From the NCBI GenBank assembly GCA_013214205.1, contig JABSPQ010000084.1, forward strand, positions 1 to 32,846: a stretch of DNA of 32,846 nt. Reading direction: 5' to 3'. This document shows positions 8,348-14,334 of the stretch, in pieces. Every line of letters starts with the position of its first letter. The first letter of the stretch is position 1. Position numbers and translations under genes: made by a program. The notes beneath the pieces were generated by a model. That model searched no databases. It saw only the letters and a program-made list of their open reading frames with translations, and was not told where the DNA came from. The stretch is from Flavobacteriales bacterium (GTDB lineage Bacteria; Bacteroidota; Bacteroidia; DT-38).

Positions 8348-9004
8348 ATGAGATTAAGAAGTGATAGTCCGCTAAATAGTGCTTACAACAAGCTGCAAGG
8401 CAATTTTGCTGATGCAGATGGCTGGAATATAGTTGTTGATTGCGGACAGCCAGACAAAGAGCAAAAACAGATTGAAACTGGCAGCGTTTTGGCCGATTGG
8501 TCGCACATTGCAAAGGTGATTGTTAGAGGAGATGATGCTGATGAGGCCATTGCTGGCTTAAATGCTGATGCCGCTAAAATGGAGATAGGAGCCACTATTG
8601 CTCAAAAGGAAAGCGTTATTCTTCGCTTAACTTCCGATGAATACTTGGTTTTGAGTTTGGCTGGTGAACAAGAAGAAATATTATCGAAAACGCAGCACGC
8701 AAAGGTGAAATCTTATGCTGTTGGTGGCGGTTATGCTTGTTTGGTACTTGCTGGCAGTAATCGGAATGAGGTTTGGGAGCGCTCAACGGCATTCGATTTA
8801 ATAACCGACAAAATAGGCGAGGGGCGAGTTATTCAAACTTCTGTACATGGGGTTCATTGTACAATTTACCGCATGGCAGGCAAAGATTTAATTGTTTGCA
8901 ACAGAGATTTAGCCCACTTTTTAATGGATGCATTAATGGACGTAGGTCATCTGGTTGGTTTAATGCCAACAGGTGTTAATGTTGTACCAATCTCATTTGT
9001 ATAA
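8348..9004 (+). CDS. mgdD: N-methylglutamate dehydrogenase / sarcosine oxidase, gamma subunit
   Basis: A 218-aa protein of SoxG type, identified mainly by position between alpha and beta subunit genes and by SoxG-like features: an N-terminal MRLRSDSPLNSA, a central LRLTSDEYLVL strand, and a C-terminal segment with IYRMAGKDLIVCNRDLAHFLMDAL. The gamma subunit resembles part of the aminomethyltransferase fold and is structural in sarcosine oxidase. This is the most divergent subunit across the family, so weak motif content is expected. It is spaced 2 bp from the alpha gene and 12 bp (containing AGGAAGAG, a possible ribosome-binding site) from the beta gene. Confidence 0.75.
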   Translation: MRLRSDSPLNSAYNKLQGNFADADGWNIVVDCGQPDKEQKQIETGSVLADWSHIAKVIVRGDDADEAIAGLNADAAKMEIGATIAQKESVILRLTSDEYLVLSLAGEQEEILSKTQHAKVKSYAVGGGYACLVLAGSNRNEVWERSTAFDLITDKIGEGRVIQTSVHGVHCTIYRMAGKDLIVCNRDLAHFLMDALMDVGHLVGLMPTGVNVVPISFV

Positions 9005-9016
9005 AAAAAGGAAGAG

Positions 9017-10213
9017 ATGACGAAGAGACTATGGAATACACATGAACTGAAAAAAAGCTACGATGTAGTAATAATCGGTGGGGGGGTAAATGGTTTGGCT
9101 ACAGCTTACTACATGGCTAAGATGGGGCAGAAAAACATTTGCGTACTCGAATCTAAGTTTGTTGGATACGGTGGTTCTGGTAGAAACACAGCCATTTTGC
9201 GATCTAACTACCGTACGCCAGAAGGAATTAAGTTTTACGAGCAAAGCATGAGCATGTATCGTGGTTTGGCTCAAGAGCTAGACTTTAACCTTATGTTTAG
9301 TGAGCAAGGGCACTTTACGCTTGGGCATTCAGAGTCTTCTATGTCGGGTTTGGTTACTAGAGCCGAGAACAACAAGGCATTGAATGTAGATAGCTATATG
9401 CTAGATCCTAAGCAGGTAAAAGAAATGTTGCCCGAAATCGACATCACAGATCATCCTCGATACCCTGTTATGGGAGCATTGTATCATCCTCCGGGAGGTA
9501 TAATTAGGCACGATGCTGTTGTTTGGGCGTATTGCAAAGAAGCGGAGAAGCTAGGGGTGGAAGTACACAACCTTACAACAGTTGAAGAAGTTATTATTGA
9601 AAAGGGTAAAGTAACTGGCGTAAAAACCAATCGAGGACAAATTAACTGTGGTAAATTGCTCTCTGCAGTGGCTGGATGGAGCTCGGAAGTGTGTAAAAAA
9701 GTTAACTTAAAGTTACCCATTACTACACACCCGTTACAGGCTATGGTAACAGAAAGTTATAAGCCGTGGTTACATCACGTTGTGGTAAGCTCTACTTTAC
9801 ACATTTATCTAAGTCAAACAGACAGAGGTGAACTAGTTTGTGGAAATGGAATAGACAATTACACCCACTTCGGAATGAAGTCTACTTTGGGCTTTTTAGA
9901 GGGTTATGCAGCCCATGTATTAGAGCTTTTTCCAATCTTGCACAACGTTAAGGTTCAGCGTTCGTGGGCTGGTTTGTGCGACATGACACCTGATTATGGT
10001 CCAATTATCTCTAAAATTAACGAAATAGAAGGCTTCTATCTCAATTGTGGTTGGGGAACTTATGGTTTTAAAGCTGGCCCTGCCAGTGGTCTCAACACTG
10101 CAAAAATGATTTTAGACGATAAAGAACCTGATATGATTAAAGCATTTAGCTTCTATCGTTTCCAAAACAACGAGTTAGGCGGCGAAAAAGCCGCCGCTTC
10201 AGTAGGGAATTAA
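9017..10213 (+). CDS. mgdA: N-methylglutamate dehydrogenase / sarcosine oxidase, beta subunit
   Basis: A 398-aa FAD/FMN-dependent amine-oxidising subunit (SoxB/MgdA, DAO fold). The N-terminal dinucleotide motif is VVIIGGGVNGLATAYYMA (about 17-34), with ESKFVGYGGSGRNTAILRSNY following. His165 in GGIIRHDAVVWAY sits where the beta subunit of heterotetrameric sarcosine oxidase binds FMN covalently. The C-terminus has RSWAGLCDMTPDYGPI and the FAD-domain GWGTYGFKAGPASG. This subunit would oxidise the N-methyl amine. In many organisms the beta gene comes first (B-D-A-G); here it is last. An ordinary sarcosine oxidase is the main alternative. Confidence 0.87.
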   Translation: MTKRLWNTHELKKSYDVVIIGGGVNGLATAYYMAKMGQKNICVLESKFVGYGGSGRNTAILRSNYRTPEGIKFYEQSMSMYRGLAQELDFNLMFSEQGHFTLGHSESSMSGLVTRAENNKALNVDSYMLDPKQVKEMLPEIDITDHPRYPVMGALYHPPGGIIRHDAVVWAYCKEAEKLGVEVHNLTTVEEVIIEKGKVTGVKTNRGQINCGKLLSAVAGWSSEVCKKVNLKLPITTHPLQAMVTESYKPWLHHVVVSSTLHIYLSQTDRGELVCGNGIDNYTHFGMKSTLGFLEGYAAHVLELFPILHNVKVQRSWAGLCDMTPDYGPIISKINEIEGFYLNCGWGTYGFKAGPASGLNTAKMILDDKEPDMIKAFSFYRFQNNELGGEKAAASVGN

Positions 10214-10381
10214 ACAAGAAACGAAATGCAAGCGGCTCTCCTATCACCCTTCGTAGCTTTAGCGAAGTAGGGCTGGGATAGCAGTGGGCTGGACTGAGGG
10301 GTTTGAAAAATGCCAACAATAAACGAAATGCATTTTGCCATGTCCTTCAGGTCATGGCACAGCACAGCACAGCATTAAAAT
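10214..10381 (+). repeat. Intergenic repeat region after the mgd genes, with two hairpins
   Basis: The spacer between convergent genes contains two AACGAAATG motifs (near 10219 and 10322), as in the spacer at 4.8-5.2 kb. A hairpin at 10241-10281 pairs CTATC with GATAG and CCCTTCG with CGAAG..GGG around a TTTA-containing loop. A second hairpin at 10336-10359 is TGCCATGTCC, TTCA, GGTCATGGCA with one T-T mismatch. A short CAGCA iteration follows. The pair of hairpins between converging genes could limit transcription in both directions, though neither has a T tract. Confidence 0.6.
10336..10359 (+). repeat. Palindromic (REP-like) hairpin, copy 2
   Basis: Same layout as 4992-5015, including the preceding AACGAAATG. 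Stem positions 5 and 6 change from G-C and T-G in copy 1 to A-T and T-A here, so pairing is kept despite substitutions. That argues that the folded form is what is conserved. Confidence 0.65.
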
Positions 10382-10702
10382 CTAAATACTAATCAACTTA
10401 TCCGATTCTTCAATCAAACCATACAAATCGGCCATGCTCGACATCGGACATAATTTTGTTCCCATAGAACCCCTCACTTTAAAAGCAGTTGCACAAGCTA
10501 AAATTTCGCCACCATTTTTAACAAACTCATTCATTAAATCGGGCACATCAAATTTATCCGCTGGTAACTCTTCCGCTTCAACACCCTTTGCCGATAGAAA
10601 AATCTTGACTTGATTGTTTTGTTTTAGCGAAAAAATCCCAAGTCGAAAACCGTTCCAAACAGTTTCTGGATCATTTGAATAAATTACAATGCCTAATTTC
10701 AT
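10382..10702 (-). CDS. DsrE/DsrF-like sulfur-relay family protein
   Basis: A 106-aa protein with the DsrE-like fold: N-terminal MKLGIVIYSNDPETVWNGFR, a central FLSAKGVEAE, and a C-terminal GGEILACATAFKVRG...CPMSSMADLYGLIEESDK. The two cysteines, in ILACATAFKVRG and KLCPMSSM, are where members of this family carry the Cys that holds sulfur or a disulfide. It is cytoplasmic, with no signal peptide. Its ATG overlaps the stop codon of the repeat lipoprotein gene (ATGA), so the two are translationally coupled. Function beyond sulfur or redox handling cannot be assigned from sequence. Confidence 0.75.
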   Translation of the reverse strand: MKLGIVIYSNDPETVWNGFRLGIFSLKQNNQVKIFLSAKGVEAEELPADKFDVPDLMNEFVKNGGEILACATAFKVRGSMGTKLCPMSSMADLYGLIEESDKLISI

Positions 10703-11232
10703 TCTGTTAACTTTCTAAGGTAAATACTACTTGTAAATATCGGGACAAACATAATAGCCATTCTTACATTGTTATCTAGTTTAGAGAGGTCTGCATCTAT
10801 TTCCCAATAGTCCCAATCCTCATTCATATACGTTTTTATCTTGCCCGATGCATCACCAGAAATCTCCCAGTAATCCCAATCTTCCGACGAATACGTTCTC
10901 ATTTTAATGCTAAATCCATTTCCTCTAATCTCCCAATGATCCCAGTCGTTGCTCGAATATGTTTTAATAGAAACATTACCACCATCAACTTCCCAATGGT
11001 CCCAATCTTCCGACGTATAAGTTTTTATACGACCCGACCCTTCATCACAACTATATTCCCAACTGTCCCAGTCTTCCGACATATACGTCTTTATCTTTCC
11101 AGAGTTGTCGCCTAAATCAAATTCCCAATAATCCCAATCTTCCGACATATAGGTTTTTATTTTTCCGCGCTGTGCTTGCAGGTTACAGCTTATAAAGAGT
11201 AGGGGGACGAGTATGATTGATAGAAATTTCAT
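10699..11232 (-). CDS. Lipoprotein made of six DWDxWE tandem repeats
   Basis: A 177-aa protein with a lipoprotein-type signal peptide (MKFLSIILVPLLFISC, Cys16). Residues about 23-152 are six imperfect units of 21-22 aa with core IKTYxSEDWDxWE; variable linkers are short and rich in Gly, Asp and Asn. A short hydrophobic stretch (MAIMFVPIFTSSIYL) lies near the C-terminus. The strictly spaced Trp and acidic residues suggest a regular beta-repeat or carbohydrate/peptide-binding surface, but I do not recognise a named family. Both ends overlap neighbouring genes by ATGA: the upstream TonB_C gene and the downstream DsrE-like gene. Export to the periplasm or outer membrane is inferred. Confidence 0.75.
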   Translation of the reverse strand: MKFLSIILVPLLFISCNLQAQRGKIKTYMSEDWDYWEFDLGDNSGKIKTYMSEDWDSWEYSCDEGSGRIKTYTSEDWDHWEVDGGNVSIKTYSSNDWDHWEIRGNGFSIKMRTYSSEDWDYWEISGDASGKIKTYMNEDWDYWEIDADLSKLDNNVRMAIMFVPIFTSSIYLRKLTE

Positions 11233-11693
11233 TGTTTATTTTTTCTTCTTTTTTTCTTCTTCTTGACTTTCTTCAAACTAAAATTAATGGGCAAATTAAA
11301 CTGAACGCTTACTGGTTTTCCACGTTGCATCCCAGGAATCCAATCAGGCATTTCATTCACAACCCTCAACGCTTCTGGATCGAAGTTGATAGAACCTTCA
11401 ACAGACCTTAGAATTCTGGCCTCCCTAACCTTTCCTTCCTTGCCAACTATAAATGTAACATAAACCCTGCCTTGTATGTTGTTATCTTTCTCATATTTAG
11501 GGTACTTAACATTTTTTTCTAAATAAACTTTCAACGAGTCCAAACCACCAATATACTCAGGCATTTTCTCGACAGCCATCACCATCAACTCTTCTTCTTT
11601 GTTTTGACTCATAGCAACACTACTATAACTTAGCAGGCCTACAAACAGCATTACTTTACTTACTGTTGATATATTTGGAAATCGCATTCTCAC
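11229..11693 (-). CDS. Secreted single-domain TonB C-terminal protein, copy 2
   Basis: A 154-aa protein with an N-terminal signal peptide (about 1-29, ending AMSQ) and then a TonB C-terminal domain: MPEYIGGLDSLKVYLEKNVK, YPKYEKDNNIQGRVYVTFIV, then ILRSVEGSINFDPEALRVV and MPDWIPGMQRGKPVSVQFNL. It lacks the usual TonB transmembrane anchor and Pro-rich spacer, so it is a free periplasmic TonB_C protein of a type frequent in Bacteroidota, not a classical energy transducer. The C-terminus is a strongly basic tail (LKKVKKKKKRRKNKQ). Its stop overlaps the start of the repeat lipoprotein gene. Met3 is an alternative start. It is a close paralogue of the upstream gene at 11724-12140. Confidence 0.8.
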   Translation of the reverse strand: MRMRFPNISTVSKVMLFVGLLSYSSVAMSQNKEEELMVMAVEKMPEYIGGLDSLKVYLEKNVKYPKYEKDNNIQGRVYVTFIVGKEGKVREARILRSVEGSINFDPEALRVVNEMPDWIPGMQRGKPVSVQFNLPINFSLKKVKKKKKRRKNKQ

Positions 11694-11723
11694 TTTAATT
11701 TGGTTTATTATTATTCTTCAATC

Positions 11724-12140
11724 TTACTTTTTCTTCCACCGTCCTTTTAGCTTAAACTCTATGGGGAGACTAAAGCGTACATTAACCGGCTGCTTGCTGT
11801 GCAAACCCGGAATCCAAGCTGGCATAGCCGTTACAACTCTTATAGCTTCTTTGTCGAAGTTTTTGGCACCTTCCACACCGCTCATTACTTGCGGATTGCT
11901 AATTTTTCCATCAGCCATTACAACAAAGCTTAGGTAAACGGTGCCTTCAATACTCTGTTCATACTCGTATTCCGGATAAAGTAGTTTTTCCTCTAAATAT
12001 TTTAAGAGCGCTTTTTTACCGCCATCAAAAGCAGGCATTTGCTCGGCCACCATTAATATTTCGTCGGTAGATTGGCTTTCTTGGCCTAGTGCTCCAAATG
12101 AAATTCCGAATAAACAGAACCAGATTATTATTTTTTTCAT
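11724..12140 (-). CDS. Secreted single-domain TonB C-terminal protein, copy 1
   Basis: A 138-aa protein, first gene of the minus-strand operon. Signal peptide MKKIIIWFCLFGISFGALGQ (cleavage near residue 19), followed by a TonB C-terminal domain with AEQMPAFDGGKKALLKYLEE, YPEYEYEQSIEGTVYLSFVV, GVEGAKNFDKEAIRVV and MPAWIPGLHSKQPVNVRFSL. Like its neighbour it lacks the N-terminal inner-membrane anchor. It lies 30 bp upstream of the second copy, suggesting tandem duplication. A role in envelope interactions or TonB-like signalling is inferred from the family only. Confidence 0.8.
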   Translation of the reverse strand: MKKIIIWFCLFGISFGALGQESQSTDEILMVAEQMPAFDGGKKALLKYLEEKLLYPEYEYEQSIEGTVYLSFVVMADGKISNPQVMSGVEGAKNFDKEAIRVVTAMPAWIPGLHSKQPVNVRFSLPIEFKLKGRWKKK

Positions 12141-12241
12141 GCGATCATATTTAAATCTGTAATATCGAATATACCAATTATCCCATTACATGCGTCTTAA
12201 ACCCATTTGGGATTAATAAGTTGGAATAATCCTTTCAAATT

Positions 12242-12682
12242 GGCCATTTCCTAGAATGTGGCATAATGCTTTAAGCTCTTCAAAAAAGAACGATGCCCAA
12301 TTCCATTCTTGGCTGGCCTTTGAACAATTCAGCCACCCGCCCGAACGTAGCGTTCGGTACGGGCGGGTAAAACAAGCCTTGGATTTTGTGCGGTTGCCCG
12401 CCTCTCGGCGGACCTAGTAAGCATTCCATAAGTTGAGTTTTTCTTGAAAAGAAAAAGGAACGGCTTGGTATGCGCGAGAGAAATTCAAGGCGTAGTTTTA
12501 TCTGAATTATTCAGATGCCTTGAATTTTTTCCTTAGTTTTTTTTTCAAGAAAAAAAGTGAGCGGCCGCCCGCTGCTAGGGCAAATGATAAAAAGAAAGCT
12601 CTTGCTTTCTTTCACCTTAAGAGTTTGCTCTCACCGAAAAAGTTAGTATTCAAATGCAATATGCCTTATTCTAGGAAATGGC
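12242..12682 (+). mobile_element. MITE-like multi-hairpin non-coding element, copy 1
   Basis: A 441-bp element bounded by imperfect 27-bp terminal inverted repeats at 12243-12269 and 12656-12682 (24 of 27 positions pair; the right end reads ATTCTAGGAAATGGC). Flanks share TTTCAAATT (12233-12241 and 12683-12691), a possible 9-bp target duplication, although an inverted alignment of the same bases is also possible. Inside are several hairpins: TTTTTCTT/AAGAAAAA at 12438-12456; an 11-bp stem 12481-12491 with 12517-12527 enclosing a 7-bp stem around 12507; T-rich/A-rich arms at 12539-12556; and AAAGAAAGC/GCTTTCTTT at 12591-12612. The same element recurs at 15870-16271. No transposase is encoded. 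Confidence 0.75.
12335..12368 (+). repeat. 34-bp GC-rich palindrome nested in element copy 1
   Basis: Outer arms ACCCGCCC and GGGCGGGT, inner arms GAACG and CGTTC, loop TAG, with a 5-nt bulge GGTAC. At the homologous position of the second element copy only a few bases (TTAT) are present, so this palindrome was inserted into or deleted from one copy. Confidence 0.75.
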
Positions 12683-12754
12683 TTTCAAATTTGAGGCCAC
12701 TAGATTATTTAGGGTTTTAATAATATTCACTAGTTTTAAGGAACATAGGGTACA

Positions 12755-12780
12755 ACGGTGTAAATTATATAGGTCACCGT
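12755..12780 (+). promoter_or_regulatory. Inverted repeat upstream of the T9SS secreted protein gene
   Basis: ACGGTG at 12755-12760 and CACCGT at 12775-12780, separated by 14 AT-rich bases, end 26 bp before the ATG at 12807. It could be an operator or a leader hairpin. No matching site was noticed before the paralogous gene. Confidence 0.35.
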
Positions 12781-12806
12781 AAATAATTAATCAATAGCAC
12801 AAGAGA

Positions 12807-14252
12807 ATGACGAAAAGCCTACTTACGATAATTGCATTCACATTAGTTTCTACACTCGCATTCAGTCAAGCATTCACCATTGGCGATCCATCTAAAACAT
12901 ACATGTACCAAACAGATGCTTATTTGTCGGACTTGTATAATACTTGCTTGTTTAATGATTCTTGTTTTACAGGGCACAGAGTAGATAGTATCGATTCAAC
13001 AGGAGTAAATACTATTTACTATTTCAATAAATTTTTAAGAGACACGGGTGATTATTCGTATTGCGCTGAGGCAAGCTGGATGGGCGAGTATGCAGTAGTT
13101 GAACCTGGTGGGGGAACAAGTTTTTACAATAAGTGGATGGAGGAAATTTATATCCAACCTTTTAGTGCAAGCGACGAATGGGTAATATACTCTGATGGAG
13201 GGTCTACTGAAATTACAGCTTACCTAGATAAAGAATATTCAGCAACCATTTATGGTGAGTTAGATGAAGTAAAGGAATATATTTTGTCATCTGGAAATGG
13301 AGGAGAAGCCCTAGAGGGAGCGAGAATTATTTTGTCCAAAAAATTTGGATTACTTCAAACCGTCGATTTTTACAATTTCCCTCTTGATGGCACACCAATC
13401 CGTCAAGTAGGTTTTAATAACTCAGATGAAAGGACTTTGAATTTAACCTCCGATAAAATTTATGATTTTAATGTTGGCGATGAATTTCACAGACAATTCT
13501 ATTATGGTGCTTGGGACTTTGTTACTGAAGGAGAAGAAATAACTACCAATTGGACGGTTTTAGAGAAATCTGTATCAAACAATTTGGATACAATTAGCTA
13601 TGTAATTGATGAGTATGCCTACACCTGGAGAATGAGTGACTTTACAACAACAGACAGTATATACACGAGAGATACAATTGATGTTACCTATATTGTTTCG
13701 GAGTTGAAACAGTTCGAAAAAGTTCCACTCGATATCAACGATGCTTATTCTGTTCAGTTTACAGAAAGCAATACCATGTTTAAAACAATAGATTCCGACT
13801 GGTCTGCGTATGATAATTGCATTAACCTTCCGGTTGGTTGTGGGGCTGGACAAAAAACTTATGGTGAGCATTTAGGCCTTTCAAAATTTAACTTTAGTTG
13901 CCACGGTGCTTCGGCAGGAGAATCCCTGGTTTATTATAAAAAAGGAGATGAAGAATGGGGAGAGCCAGTATATCTTGAAGGTATTGTAAATAGTGTTTCT
14001 AACCTTGAAGCATCCAGTATTCAGATCAACATTTATCCCAACCCCGTTAACGATATTTTAAATATTTCTTTAACTCAAAATTCAACAGGCACATTACAAT
14101 TAGTTGATGTATCGGGTAAAACAATATTAAAAGATTCATTCCGAAATAAAACCGAAATACAATTGAACCTATCGGGCTTTGCAGCAGGCATGTACGTTTT
14201 GCAAATTAAAACTGGAGACCAAACCAAGCATCTGAAAGTTTTTAAAAAATAA
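12807..14252 (+). CDS. Secreted protein with T9SS type A sorting domain
   Basis: A 481-aa exported protein. Signal peptide MTKSLLTIIAFTLVSTLAFS at residues 1-20. The body (about 22-390) is rich in Asp, Tyr and aromatic beta-strand sequence with several Cys, and matches no enzyme family I recognise. The C-terminal 75 residues are a typical T9SS type A domain: INIYPNPVNDILNISL near 406, LVDVSGKTIL, then FAAGMYVLQIKTGDQTKHLKVFKK. It should cross the outer membrane by T9SS and be attached or released. The next gene (14335-15843) is a paralogue with the same layout, so the pair arose by duplication. Both lie between two direct copies of the multi-hairpin element. Confidence 0.85.
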   Translation: MTKSLLTIIAFTLVSTLAFSQAFTIGDPSKTYMYQTDAYLSDLYNTCLFNDSCFTGHRVDSIDSTGVNTIYYFNKFLRDTGDYSYCAEASWMGEYAVVEPGGGTSFYNKWMEEIYIQPFSASDEWVIYSDGGSTEITAYLDKEYSATIYGELDEVKEYILSSGNGGEALEGARIILSKKFGLLQTVDFYNFPLDGTPIRQVGFNNSDERTLNLTSDKIYDFNVGDEFHRQFYYGAWDFVTEGEEITTNWTVLEKSVSNNLDTISYVIDEYAYTWRMSDFTTTDSIYTRDTIDVTYIVSELKQFEKVPLDINDAYSVQFTESNTMFKTIDSDWSAYDNCINLPVGCGAGQKTYGEHLGLSKFNFSCHGASAGESLVYYKKGDEEWGEPVYLEGIVNSVSNLEASSIQINIYPNPVNDILNISLTQNSTGTLQLVDVSGKTILKDSFRNKTEIQLNLSGFAAGMYVLQIKTGDQTKHLKVFKK

Positions 14253-14291
14253 TTTGATTTTCGATTAGGGTAAACACCGCTTATTGGTGTA

Positions 14292-14307
14292 TTGAATATA
14301 TATTCAA
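14292..14307 (+). promoter_or_regulatory. Perfect 16-bp palindrome upstream of the broken paralogue
   Basis: TTGAATATATATTCAA reads the same on both strands and ends 27 bp before the ATG at 14335. It is preceded by an ACACC...GGTGT hairpin (about 14274-14290). It could be a dimeric regulator site; AT-rich palindromes also occur by chance. Confidence 0.3.
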
Positions 14308-14334
14308 ACTTCTCAAAAATCTAAACCAACCAAC

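Larger units (their letters stand above)
12141..12806. other. 666-bp non-coding region holding mobile-like element copy 1
   Basis: From 12141 to 12241 lies the leader of the minus-strand TonB operon, with a TATATTCG-like box on the minus strand and a CCCATTTGGG palindrome. From 12242 to 12682 lies the structured element described separately. From 12683 to 12806 lies the leader of the T9SS gene, including the inverted repeat at 12755-12780. A 66-codon open frame (12520-12720) lies mostly within the element's hairpins, runs past its end, and is not credible as a gene. Confidence 0.7.

Noticed and set aside
12520-12720. 66-codon open frame on the + strand, MNFFLSFFFKKK...
   Set aside because: It mostly overlaps the hairpins and terminal repeat of the mobile-like element; its composition comes from T/A tracts, and the second element copy does not preserve it.
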